The translations under genes were made by a program, and so were the position numbers. From the NCBI RefSeq assembly GCF_017309385.1, contig NZ_JAFJMJ010000003.1, forward strand, positions 62,001 through 126,000: a stretch of DNA of 64,000 nucleotides, read 5' to 3'. Positions 32,713 through 42,057 of this stretch are shown piece by piece (position 1 is the stretch's first letter; the number at the start of each line of letters is the position of its first letter). The stretch is from Amycolatopsis sp. 195334CR (GTDB taxonomy: Bacteria > Actinomycetota > Actinomycetes > Mycobacteriales > Pseudonocardiaceae). The notes under the pieces were generated by a model. That model was not told the DNA's origin. It was given only the letters and a program-made list of their open reading frames with translations, and ran no database searches.

Positions 32713-33957
32713 TGTCTCCGGCGCGCCCGCCGCGCTGATGTCCATCGCCTTCATCCGCTGCGCCTTCCCCGCCGTGGTGTCCAGCAACCAGCGGAAGAAA
32801 CCGCCCGACCGGGGAGATTTCAGCCCGCAGAGCACGGTCGAGCGGGCCACCCGCTCCAGCCGGCTCGCGGGGGTGAAGAACTGCCGCTGCCGGACCGCTT
32901 CCCGTTGGTGGTAGGCGACGAAGGGGCGCAACCGCCGTTCCCACCGGTCCAGCGCGTCCGCCACCGGGTACCGCGCCAGCAGGGTGCCCAGCAGCTGCGC
33001 GGCCGCCATGCCGGTCGAGGCCCCCATGCCCGAGTAGAGCGTCATGCACCAGGCGGAGTCGCCCAGCAGCACCACCCGGCCGCGGTGCCAGCGGTCCAGC
33101 CGGATCTGCTCGGCCGAGTCGAACAGCGGCCGCTCGGCGCGCTCGTACTCGGCGAACACCGCCTCCAGCAGGGCACCGGGCGGCTCCGGGCCGAACGCGG
33201 CCCGCAGCCGGTCGATCGGCGGTGCGGTGAACTCGGCGGCCACATCGGTGGTGCGGTAGGAGAACAGCGCCGCCGGCGTGGTCCCGGTGAAGGGGAACAA
33301 CCACATCGAGCGGCCGACCTCCGCGAGCACCGCCCCGTCGCCCGGCCGGAAGCCGGGTACCGGCCGGGCCAGCTTCACCGCGCCCACCATGTAGTTCAGC
33401 CGTCGCACGTGGACACCCGCCGGGCCGAAGGCCAGCGCGCGCACCGCCGAGCGCACCCCGTCGGCGCCGACGACCAGGTCGAAGCGCTCGGTGCCGGAGC
33501 GGCCGGTCGCGGTGTCGCGCAGGGTCACCTCGACCCCGTCCGGGTCCTGCTCGATGGCCGTGGGCACGGTGGCGAACCGGATCGCCACCCCCGGCGGCAG
33601 CGCCCGGTACGCCGCGGCCTCGACGTCCCCGCGCAGCAGCACCCGCGGCGTGCCGGGCAGTTCGTGGAAGCCCACGCACCGGCGGCCGCGGCCGGACCGG
33701 TCCACCTCGTGGATGCTGCCGTCCCGGCTGGCCCGGTCGGCCAGGTCGCCGAGGAAGCCGAGCCGGGCGGCCGCCGCGGTGCCCGCGCCGAACAGGCCGA
33801 TGAAGTAGCCCTCGGTGCGGCGGGCCGGTGCCCGCTCCACCACCACCGGCTCCCAGCCGGCCCGCCGCAGGCTGATCGCGGTGGAAAGGCCGCTGATGCC
33901 CAGGCCGACGACCAGCGCGCGGCGACCGTTCCCGGTACTTGTGATCACGACCCCCAC
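32704..33957 (-). CDS. FAD-dependent monooxygenase (third of three, TetX-like)
   Basis: A 417-residue group A flavin monooxygenase: VVGLGISGLSTAISL at the N-terminus, LVVGADGVRSAVR and LLGDSAWCMTLYSGMGAS at the second FAD site. Unlike the two operon oxygenases it has no C-terminal thioredoxin-like domain, resembling TetX-like or squalene-epoxidase-like oxidases. In a terpenoid hybrid pathway an epoxidase for the prenyl chain is needed if the DCTA-type cyclase acts on an epoxide, and this is one candidate. The GTG at 33957 has a weak ribosome site; a GTG 9 bp downstream is an alternative. Monocistronic, convergent with the regulator gene. Confidence 0.87.
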   Translation of the reverse strand: MGVVITSTGNGRRALVVGLGISGLSTAISLRRAGWEPVVVERAPARRTEGYFIGLFGAGTAAAARLGFLGDLADRASRDGSIHEVDRSGRGRRCVGFHELPGTPRVLLRGDVEAAAYRALPPGVAIRFATVPTAIEQDPDGVEVTLRDTATGRSGTERFDLVVGADGVRSAVRALAFGPAGVHVRRLNYMVGAVKLARPVPGFRPGDGAVLAEVGRSMWLFPFTGTTPAALFSYRTTDVAAEFTAPPIDRLRAAFGPEPPGALLEAVFAEYERAERPLFDSAEQIRLDRWHRGRVVLLGDSAWCMTLYSGMGASTGMAAAQLLGTLLARYPVADALDRWERRLRPFVAYHQREAVRQRQFFTPASRLERVARSTVLCGLKSPRSGGFFRWLLDTTAGKAQRMKAMDISAAGAPETVG

Positions 33958-34040
33958 CGAATCCGGAAAATTGTTTTCACCGCCTTTCTAGCGAGTTCGG
34001 CGAATGGTCGTCAAGCCGCTCATTCGCGAACTACAAATCT

Positions 34041-34051
34041 TTGTCAGACAA
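34041..34051. promoter_or_regulatory. TTGTCAGACAA palindrome upstream of the third FAD monooxygenase
   Basis: A perfect 5+1+5 palindrome 84 bp upstream of the monooxygenase start, overlapping the stop codon of the gene behind. A near-identical 11-mer (10 of 11 bases) lies at 19016-19026 in the OMT/ABM promoter region. Confidence 0.4.
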
Positions 34052-34553
34052 TGCGGAGTTCCATGAGCGCCGCTTCGACACCGGTGTCACTCTCCCCGAC
34101 CGGCTTCCACAGTCCGGCCGCCACGTCGTAGGTCTTGGACTGGCCACTGGCCGCGGTGAGCTTGGCGGTGAGGTTCTTGTCCCCGCCGTAGATCAGGTAG
34201 ACGCTCGGGACCTGCATGCTCAGGTAACCGGTGGCGCCGACCGCGCGGAAGCAGACGTCGCCGGCGGCCCGGCTGCGCAGCTGGATCAACGTGGGCCCAC
34301 CGCAGTCGGCCAGTGCGATGTGGCCGTCCCCCCGGCCGAGCACGATGCCGCGCTCGGCGAGGATCTCCTCGGCGTTGGGGTGGACGAAGTCCTCGACCAG
34401 GGACCCGGGCGCGTCGGCGGGGGCGGCGGGGGCGGCCGCGGCCGGGGACGCCGCGCCGGTCCCGGCGAGCCCGGCGGCCCCGGCCACCGCGGCCGCGGCC
34501 AGCACGGCGGTCAGCGCGACCTTGACGCCCGGGGGCAGCGTGAATGAGGGCAT
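34044..34553 (-). CDS. secreted protein of unknown function
   Basis: A 169-residue protein with a signal peptide (about 1-35), an Ala/Pro-rich linker, and a mature domain (about 50-169) with GIVLGRGDGHIALADCG and two cysteines that may form a disulphide. The domain type recurs in actinomycete secreted proteins, but I know no function. ATG at 34553 follows AAGGAA. It is transcribed divergently from the ALF-repeat gene through a 209-bp gap. It shows no obvious tie to the polyketide genes. Confidence 0.72.
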   Translation of the reverse strand: MPSFTLPPGVKVALTAVLAAAAVAGAAGLAGTGAASPAAAAPAAPADAPGSLVEDFVHPNAEEILAERGIVLGRGDGHIALADCGGPTLIQLRSRAAGDVCFRAVGATGYLSMQVPSVYLIYGGDKNLTAKLTAASGQSKTYDVAAGLWKPVGESDTGVEAALMELRIV

Positions 34554-34762
34554 GGTTCTTTTCCTTCGGGATAGGTGCAACGCAGAAGTTCGAACACCGG
34601 CCAGAATGCCATTGCCGGGACCCGGCTGGCGATAAGCCATTCGGCCGATTGCCGCCGGGAGCACGGCTGCTACCTTCATTCCGCCCGGATGGGCGTTCAC
34701 TTTTCAATTCTCTGACATTTCTGCCTCATTGTGCTGCCCAAATCAGCGAGAGGAATGGGCTG

Positions 34763-37700
34763 GTGCGTGTTAGAAGATCACTGAGACGGGGCCTGGCCGC
34801 CCCGCTGGCGGCGTTGACCGCCCTGTCCCTGCTGGTGGCCCCGGCCGCCGCCGACCCACCGCCGTCGGCACAGAGCGTGCTGACCGACCGCGCGGTGACC
34901 CTGTCCATCCTGAAGTCCGGCGGGCCGGGCGTGGCCAGGGCCGCGGGCACCGCGCTCGCGGGCACCGACGAGGACGTGCGCACGTTCCTCGCCACCGGGT
35001 TCGCCGTGGCCGAGGAGAACGACCTGCGGGTCCGCGTCGGGCAGATGCTCGCCGAGGGCGGGCCCGGTGTGCGCCAGGCCGCGCAGACCGCGCTCGGCGG
35101 CTCGGCCGAGACCCTGCGCACGTTTCTCGCCTCGGGCTGGCAACGCCCGTGGGAGGACGACATGCGCGTGCAGATCGCGCAGCTGATCAACTCGGGCGGC
35201 CCCGGGGTGAAGGCGGCCGCGCAGCGCGCGCTCAACGGCACCGTGCAGCAGCTGATGACCTTTCTCGGCACCGGCCGCCAGAGCGCGCAGGACGACGACG
35301 ACCGGGTGCGGGTCGGGCAGATCATGAACGCCGGCGGCCCGGCGGTGAACCGGGCCGCGCAGGCCGCGCTCAACGGGTCCATCGAGGACGTGCGCGCGTT
35401 CCTGCTCGACGGTTACCTGGTCGCCGCCGCCCGCGACCACGAGACGCTCTCCGTCGCGCAGCTGGCGGATCTGGCCAAGGAGGCGGGGACGCAGGCCGCG
35501 CAGCAGACCGAGATCGCCAGGGACGCCTCCAGCAAGGCGGTGGAAGCGGCGCGGTTGGCCAAGGAAGCAGGCGAGACGGCGGCCCGTGAGGCGGCCGCGG
35601 CCCGGGATTCGGCGATCAAGGCGGGCAACGCGGCCGGCCGGGCCGCCGGCGCCGCCGGGCGCGCCGCGCAGGCGGTCGCAGGCCGGTGCGGCGTCGCGGG
35701 CGGCCAACGACGCGGCCCGCGTGGCCGCCAACGCGGCCGGGCAGGCGTCGCACGCGGCGTCGCTGGCCAGCCAGACCGCGGCCAAGGCGCGGAAGGCGGC
35801 CAGGCCGCGGCCGGGGACCGGCAGCACGCCCAGCCGCGCGGCAGGCCTCGGTGGAGGCCCATCGCGTGGCACAGGACGCGAGGGTGGCCGCGCAGGCCGC
35901 GGACGCCGCGGTCACCGCGGCGAACGCGGCGGCCGGGGGCGCGCAACCGGGATCGGCCGCGGCGAACGCCACCGCCGCGGCCGACGCGCCGGCGGCGCAG
36001 GCGGGCGCAACGCCCAGGCAGGCGGGCGCCAGCGCCGAAGAAGCCAGGCGGGCGGGCGAACGCGCACGCCAGGCGGCCGCGGAAGCGACCCGCGCGGCGA
36101 ACGTGGCCAAGGCCATCGCCCAGGAGGCGGCGGCCGCGGCGGCCGAGTCACGGGACGCGGCGAACCAGGCCGCGCAGCACGCCTCCGCCGCCGGTGACGC
36201 GGCCTACCAGGCCTACCTGCACGCCGGCGAGTCCGCCGGGCAGGCCGACAAGGCACAGGCCGCGGCGGACGCCGCCGACCTCGCCGCGGACCAGGCCGAA
36301 GCGGCGGCGAACTCGGCGGGCAAGGTCAGCGCGCTCGCGCGCAAGGCCGACGCCGAACGCCTGCTCAGCCAGCAGAACAAGCAGATACAGGAGGCGCAGG
36401 CGGCCAAGCAGGCCGAGGCCGACCGGGCGGCCGCGGCCGCGTGGGAAGCCGGGCAGCAGGCCAGATTGAACGCCGAAGCGCAGCGCCTGCTCGACGAGGC
36501 CAGGAATCCCGCGACCGCGCCGGCCGTGGTGGTCTCGAACGGCCGGAAGGTGGCCGTGCGGCTGCACCAGACCGGTGGTCCCTGGGTGCGGCAGGCCGCG
36601 GAGTTCGCGCTGACCGGGACCGAGACCGACGTCACCGAGTTCGTGCGGACCGCGCTGGCCGTGGCCACCGAACGCGACGACCGGGCGAGCACGGGCGCGA
36701 TCGCGGACTCCACCGCGAAACCGGCCCAGCGGGCCGCCGCGCTGACCGCGATGGCCGGAAACCACGACCAGGTCAAGGAATTCCTGCGCACCCGGTACTA
36801 CCCGGGCAAGGACGACGACGACCGGATCGAACTGGCCCGCATCATGAACGAAGGCGGCCCGGGCGTGCGGCAGGGCGCCCAGCGGGCGCTCAGCGGCACC
36901 ATCGAACAGGTCCGCGAGTTCCTGGCGACCGGGCAGCACACCGCGCGGCGCGCCGACGACGCGGTGCTCGTCGGCCAGGCGCTCAACACCGGCGGGCCCG
37001 AGGTGAAGGCCGCCGCGCAGGCCGCGCTGTCCGGACCGGACTCGTACGTGCGCACGTTCGTCACCTCCGGGATCCCCCGTGCCCAGCAGCGCGATGCCGA
37101 CACCGCGGCGCACGTGGCCGAGATCGGCGGCTACCTCGCCGCGGCGTCGAGGTCGGCCGCGGGGGCCAGGCAGGACGCGTTCACCGCGCTGAGCTACGCG
37201 GCGACCGCCCGGCAGGCGGCCAACGAGGCCGCCGAGTACGCCAACCAGGCCACCGCGTCGGCCGAACGGGCCCGGCAGTTCGCCGCGCAGGCGGCGGCCT
37301 CGGCCGACCAGGCGGAACGGTCGGCGGCCGACGCCGCCCGGTCCGCGCAGCTGGCCAGGGAGGCCGAAGCGGCGGCGCACCGCAGCGCGAGCCAGGCACA
37401 GCAGTCGGTCATCCACGCGCAGGACTCCGCCACCAGGGCGGACCAGTCGGCGAACTCGGCGAAGGCGGCCGCCGACCGGGCCCGGGCGGACGCGATCGCG
37501 GCGGGCGAGTCCGCCGCCGACGCGGCCAGGCTGGCGCGCGAAGCCGCCGACCGGGCCGCCGAGCTCGAACGGCAGGAGGCGGAAGCCCGCAGGCGGGCCG
37601 AGGACGAGGCCCGCAAGCCCGAACCAGCGCCGGGTCAGCCGGCTCGCCCCGACGACCCGAACTACGAAGCCGCCAAGCGGAACTTCTTCGGCGGGGCCCC

Positions 37701-38307
37701 GGCCGACGGGGCGCACAAGGTGTGGGACACCAACGCCAGGATGCCCGGGCGCGGGATCATCATGATGCGGTTCTTCATCCACAGCGACGACGCGGCCTTC
37801 GGCCTGCTCGACGGGGACGACCGCGGTTTCTCGATGGATCCCGGCGCCTCGTCCCGCATCATCGCGGCCTGGGACACCGACACCGGCAAGGTCAGCTACA
37901 CCGTCACGAAGTCCACCAAGGAGGGCGGCTACATCTGGTCGCCCGGTGGCGCGGTCCGCGTACCCGACCGCGTCTACCCGGCCCATCCGATCACCCCGGG
38001 CGGGGACAACGACCTGCGGGTGCGGATCCAGCAGGAGGGCTACCTGGCCGCGGACTACACCGGGCTCAACGGCCTGCTGCCGTTGTTCCAGGTCAACGGC
38101 CGGGTCGAGGTCAAGATCGACAGCCAGGTCGGCACCAAGAGCTACATCGGTGGCGACGACTACCCGGACTTCGAGGTGGTCCAGTACTGGAAGAACGAGG
38201 CCCCGCGCAGCCTCGGCACCGACGAGATGAGCGCGCTGCAGGGGGTCGCGAGCGCGCCGCTGATGGGCCACCGCTCGGTGTCGTGGCTCAACGGCCAGCC
38301 CGCCTAG
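34763..38307 (+). pseudogene. ALF-repeat secreted coiled-coil protein with several frame breaks
   Basis: GTG at 34763 begins a signal peptide (VRVRRSLRRGLAAPLAAL...) followed by four ALF repeats of the form GGPGVxxAAxxALxGxxxxVRxFL. An alanine-rich coiled coil, four more ALF repeats (about 36530-37080), a second Ala-rich coiled coil and a folded C-terminal domain from about 37640 follow. The reading frame shifts near 35690 (one extra base), again near 35805 and near 35840 (one base missing each), so no single frame covers the gene: frame 2, then 3, then 2, then 1. Ideal translation would give about 1180 residues. ALF repeats are known from large secreted, often toxin-like actinobacterial proteins. 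The C-terminal domain is unfamiliar to me. The breaks may be sequencing errors in GC-rich repeats. Confidence 0.78.
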
Positions 38308-38339
38308 TCCCGATCCACGAACTCTGGGGAATGGAAACC

Positions 38340-39905
38340 ATGAGGAACAGAAGGAACACCAGAACCGCGGTGGCGGCGCTGACCGCCGCCGCGGCGGCCG
38401 CGGCCGTCCTGGCCACCCCGGCCGCCGCGGTCAGCGGGGGCACGCCCACCGGTGACTACGGTGACCCGCACTGGGCCACCGCGCGGATCACCATCGGGGA
38501 CAACTTCCGGGCCTGCTCGGGCACGCTGGTCTCGGACCAGTGGGTGGTCACCGCCGCGAGCTGCTTCGCGGAGAACCCCGGCTCCCCCGTCCCGCCCGGG
38601 CCGCCGTCCCGGCCCACCACCGCCAAGTTCTGGTACAGCGCCGTGCAGCCCGCCGCCGCCAGTGGCGGGGCGGACGCCCTCGTCCAGCGGATCGTCGACC
38701 TGAGACCGCGCACCGACCGCGACCTGGTCTTCGCCAAGCTCGAGTCCCGCGTCGGGTTCTACGGGGCCCGGCTGTCGTCACGGGCGCCGCAGCAGGCCGA
38801 ACCGCTGCAGCTGGCCGGTTTCGGCCGGACCGGCACCGACTGGGTGCCGCTGCGCCAGCACGTCGCCGGCACCACGGTGTCGGCGGTTTCGGCCACCACC
38901 TTCACCGCGACCGGCGCCTCGGACACCTGCCGCGGTGACGCCGGCGGTCCGGCCTACCGCGGTGACCCGCACGACCCGGAGCTGGCCGGGGTGCACAGCA
39001 CGTCCTGGCAGAAGGGCTGCTTCGGCTCCTCGGAGACCAGGAGCGGATCGGTCGAGACCAGGGTGGACGATCTGCTCGACTGGTTCGGCGAGCACAACCC
39101 GGACCAGTTCATCCGGTGCACGACCAATCCGCAGTTCTTCGCCACCAAGGCGGGCTCGGTCAAGTTCGTGCACAACACCTACCCGCCGAACAGCACGCTG
39201 AAGCCGGCGCTCGACGGGGTGAACCACTGGACCGACTGGGGGACCAGCTCGGTGCCGGGCCTGTTCAAGGCCGGGCCGGGGACCGGCTGGTCGGTGCACC
39301 AGAAGACCGGCTCCGGTGACGGGTTCAACGACGGCGACCTGCGCATGTGGAACAACTTCGCCAACCCGGTCACCGGCGGCACGCGGGTCGGCACCGGCTG
39401 GCAGTACTACCTTTCCGCGGCCAACCGGGACAAGCTCACGGTGGACGAGAAGGGCAGGCTCTACCGCATCGACCCGAACGGCGACCTCCGGCTGTTCGTC
39501 TGGGACACCGCGGCCGGACGCTGGCAGAACGACGCCGGAGTGGTGCTCGACACCGGGTGGGGCCGGTTCAACTCCGTCACCGCCGCCGGTGACGGCGTGC
39601 TCTACGCCCGCACCACGGCGGGCGCGCTGATCCGGTTCCACTACGACCACACCGCCGGGACCTGGGTGCAGCGGGACCACACCACGCCCGGTTACTGGGG
39701 CGACTACGCGCAGCTGGTCTCCCCCGGCGCGGACGTCATCTTCGGCACGCTCCTGCCCTCGAGCGCGCAGAAGATCGCGTGGACGCGGTACAACCCGCGC
39801 ACGAACACCTGGCGCACGCCGCTGGTGGTCGGCCAGGCCGCGCACTGGGGCGGTGACTACTCCGTCACCGCGATACCGAACAGCTGCACCCGCACGCGTC
39901 ACTAG
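38340..39905 (+). CDS. secreted trypsin-fold pseudoprotease fused to a tachylectin-like propeller
   Basis: A 521-residue secreted protein with a signal peptide (about 1-30, ending ATPAAA). A chymotrypsin-fold domain (about 32-250) is followed by a C-terminal beta-propeller-like, tachylectin-2-related domain (about 265-515) with repeated WxxYxxxxR/LYRxDPNG units. The usual TAAHC reads TAASC and GDSGGP reads GDAGGP, so both the catalytic His and Ser are gone, while the Asp (RDLVFAKL) and disulphide cysteines remain. It is more likely a binding protein than a protease. ATG at 38340 with GGGGA 9 nt upstream is preferred over the ATG at 38331. It starts 32 bp after the ALF gene and is probably cotranscribed. 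Confidence 0.83.
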   Translation: MRNRRNTRTAVAALTAAAAAAAVLATPAAAVSGGTPTGDYGDPHWATARITIGDNFRACSGTLVSDQWVVTAASCFAENPGSPVPPGPPSRPTTAKFWYSAVQPAAASGGADALVQRIVDLRPRTDRDLVFAKLESRVGFYGARLSSRAPQQAEPLQLAGFGRTGTDWVPLRQHVAGTTVSAVSATTFTATGASDTCRGDAGGPAYRGDPHDPELAGVHSTSWQKGCFGSSETRSGSVETRVDDLLDWFGEHNPDQFIRCTTNPQFFATKAGSVKFVHNTYPPNSTLKPALDGVNHWTDWGTSSVPGLFKAGPGTGWSVHQKTGSGDGFNDGDLRMWNNFANPVTGGTRVGTGWQYYLSAANRDKLTVDEKGRLYRIDPNGDLRLFVWDTAAGRWQNDAGVVLDTGWGRFNSVTAAGDGVLYARTTAGALIRFHYDHTAGTWVQRDHTTPGYWGDYAQLVSPGADVIFGTLLPSSAQKIAWTRYNPRTNTWRTPLVVGQAAHWGGDYSVTAIPNSCTRTRH

Positions 39906-39911
39906 CGGGCG

Positions 39912-39944
39912 ACCGGGCCGCCGCTTTCCCCCGGGCGGCCCGGT
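39912..39944. terminator. hairpin terminator after the pseudoprotease gene
   Basis: An 11-bp perfect stem (39912-39922 with 39934-39944) and an 11-nt loop begin 7 bp after the stop codon. Confidence 0.75.
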
Positions 39945-40019
39945 TCGCCACCCGGTGGTTTGCCCGGCGCGGCAACGGGGTAGTAGCACCTCCACAGTCG
40001 CCCGACATGGAGGTCGCGC

Positions 40020-40376
40020 ATGCAGATCCAGGTCAACACCGATCACCGCATCGAAGCCGGGGAGCGGCTCAGCGCCTACCTGACCGAGGAGCTGGCCTCC
40101 GCGCTGTCCCGCTTCGACGGGTGGTTGACCAGGGTTGAGGTGCACATCAGCGAGGAGGGTGCGCCACCGACCGAGACCAAGCGGTGCGTGATGGAGGCAC
40201 GCCCCGCGGGCGCGCAGCCGATCGTCGCCCGCCACGAAGCGGGTTCGGTGGACGAGGCCTGCACCGGCGCCACACTAAAGCTGGAGAAAGCGCTGGACGC
40301 CAAGTACTCCCGCAAACACGAGCACAAGGGCGGCGAGAGCATCCGGCACCTGCCGGTGACCGAGCAGCCCGCCTGA
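40020..40376 (+). CDS. HPF/RaiA-like ribosome-associated protein
   Basis: A 118-residue protein with the N-terminal HPF fold (QIQVNTDHRIEAGERLSAYL, then RFDGWLTRVEVHISEE), matching the size of short hibernation factors without the long dimerisation domain. It would bind the 30S subunit under stress. The ATG at 40020 follows GGAGG 8 nt upstream. It stands alone between two terminators. Confidence 0.82.
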   Translation: MQIQVNTDHRIEAGERLSAYLTEELASALSRFDGWLTRVEVHISEEGAPPTETKRCVMEARPAGAQPIVARHEAGSVDEACTGATLKLEKALDAKYSRKHEHKGGESIRHLPVTEQPA

Positions 40377-40382
40377 GCGACC

Positions 40383-40412
40383 GACCGCCGTGGCATCCGT
40401 GCCACGGCGGTC
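40383..40412. terminator. perfect hairpin terminator
   Basis: A 13-bp perfect stem (40383-40395 with 40400-40412) with a 4-nt TCCG loop lies between the convergent HPF-like and coiled-coil genes and can serve both. Confidence 0.85.
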
Positions 40413-40458
40413 CGTTGCGGGCAGGCCGAGAAAGGCCGGCCGGCGGAAATTCGCACCG

Positions 40459-41316
40459 TCAAGGCTGCGGCAGCGAGGACAGCGCCCGTTCCGCGGCCCC
40501 CGCCGCGCCGGTCGCCTTTTCCAGGGTTTTCTCCGCCACCGCGACGGCTTTGCGGACCTCGCGGTGTTTCTGCTTCAGTTTCGCCAGTTCCGTTTCGAGG
40601 TTTTCCACGCGGGTGCCCAGTTCCGCGGCCTCGGATTCCAAATCGGACAGTTCGCGGGCGGCGTCGTCCCGTTCGGCGGCGGTGCGCTTGGCCCGTTCCT
40701 CGGCGTGGGCGCGTTCCTCGCGGCGACGGCGTTCGGCCTCCGCGCGCTTGGCGGCCAGCTCGTCGTGCACCGGCTTTTTCTTCTCCGGCTTGGGTTTCTC
40801 CCGCGCGGGCGCGGGCGAAGGCGCGGTGGACGCGGCCATCAGCCACATGTCGGTCATGTCCGGGGTCAGCGCCGTGCTCAGCCGGGCCGCGGTCAGCTGC
40901 GCGGCGGCCTCCTCCCCCGCCACCGCCGCTTCGAGGGAACTCTCGATCTCCCGCGTGATCGACTCGCTCATCGCGACGCCCTCGGTCCGCGCCACTTCGC
41001 GCGCCAGCCCGAGCAGCCGGTTGATCTGCTCGCGGCGGCGGTGGGAAAGCTCCCGGATGTCGTCACTGGCCAGCGACCGGTGCGCCTCGCGCAACGACTC
41101 GCCCAGTTCGGTCAGCTCGCCGATCTCGTCCGGGTGCGCGACCACCAGCCGGTTCGCCAGCCACGCCGAACTGGTCGGCTTGCGCAGTTCCTTGATCCGC
41201 GCCGCCAGGTCCTTCTCGCCCGCCTTGCGGGCCTCGGCCGCCAGCTCGTTGCGGCGGCCGGTGAACTCCTCCCGCGATCCGGCGTACAGCTCGGCGGCGG
41301 CTGAATCGAGGTCCAT
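40459..41316 (-). CDS. cytoplasmic coiled-coil protein of unknown function
   Basis: A 285-residue protein: an alpha-helical N-terminal region (1-160) with ELRKPTSSAWLANRLV, a Pro/Lys-rich linker (about 165-185) and a long Arg/Glu-rich coiled coil (190-275). Conserved hypothetical proteins of this form occur widely in actinobacteria without known function. ATG at 41316. It lies 19 bp downstream of the Sua5-like gene and may be cotranscribed with it. Confidence 0.75.
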   Translation of the reverse strand: MDLDSAAAELYAGSREEFTGRRNELAAEARKAGEKDLAARIKELRKPTSSAWLANRLVVAHPDEIGELTELGESLREAHRSLASDDIRELSHRRREQINRLLGLAREVARTEGVAMSESITREIESSLEAAVAGEEAAAQLTAARLSTALTPDMTDMWLMAASTAPSPAPAREKPKPEKKKPVHDELAAKRAEAERRRREERAHAEERAKRTAAERDDAARELSDLESEAAELGTRVENLETELAKLKQKHREVRKAVAVAEKTLEKATGAAGAAERALSSLPQP

Positions 41317-41335
41317 GCGTTCAGGAAAACACAGC

Positions 41336-41956
41336 TCACTCGAACCGGGCTGTGTCGCCCGCCCCGCGCCGCACGATCTCCGGCTCGCCGCCGGACAGGT
41401 CGATCACCGTGGTCGGCTCGGTCCCGCACTCGCCGGAGTCCAGCACCGCGTCGACCTGGTGGTCCAGCCGCTCCTTGATCTCCCAGCCCTGGGTCATCGG
41501 CTCCTCGGAGTCGGGCAGCAGGAGCGTGCTCGACAGCAGCGGCTCCCCCAGTTCGGCGACCAGCGCCTGGGTGACCACGTGCTCGGGGATGCGCACGCCG
41601 ACGGTCTTCTTCTTCGGGTGCATCAGCCGCCGCGGCACCTCCTTCGTGGCCGGCAGGATGAACGTGTAGCTACCCGGCGTCGACGCCTTGACCAGGCGGA
41701 ACACCGCGTTGCTGACGTGCACGAACTGCCCGAGCTGGGCGAAGTCCTGGCAGACCAGGGTGAAGTGGTGCTTGTCGTCGAGGCCGCGGATCTCCTTGAT
41801 CCGGTCGATCCCGTTCTTGTTGCCCAGCCGGCAGCCCAGCGCGTAGCAGGAGTCGGTCGGGTAGGCGATCAGGCCGTCTTCGGTGATCAGCCGCACGACC
41901 TGGCTGATCGCCCGGCGCTGGGGGTTCTCGGGGTGCACGTCGAAGTACCTGGCCAT
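41336..41956 (-). CDS. Sua5/YciO/YrdC-family protein (threonylcarbamoyl-AMP synthase-like)
   Basis: A 206-residue YrdC-fold protein. GLIAYPTDSCYALGC is the nucleotide-binding entrance and KHHFTLVCQDFAQL and YTFILPAT follow as in YciO. YrdC/Sua5 make threonylcarbamoyl-AMP for tRNA t6A; YciO relatives have weaker or unclear activity, and this copy is closer to YciO by its GYxTxILPAT region and length. ATG at 41956. Confidence 0.87.
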   Translation of the reverse strand: MARYFDVHPENPQRRAISQVVRLITEDGLIAYPTDSCYALGCRLGNKNGIDRIKEIRGLDDKHHFTLVCQDFAQLGQFVHVSNAVFRLVKASTPGSYTFILPATKEVPRRLMHPKKKTVGVRIPEHVVTQALVAELGEPLLSSTLLLPDSEEPMTQGWEIKERLDHQVDAVLDSGECGTEPTTVIDLSGGEPEIVRRGAGDTARFE

Positions 41957-42057
41957 GGCCGGAGCATAGAGACGGTGATCGGCCGCCGCCGGGCAGGGGC
42001 GGGCTCGTCTTGTCGGCGGCTGCCCGGCCCCGTACCGTGCTGGGGAAAGCCGTCACG

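Noticed and set aside
34763..36469. Programmed frameshifting in the ALF gene.
   Set aside because: Three separate changes without a slippery heptamer or downstream structure fit errors or decay better than programmed events.
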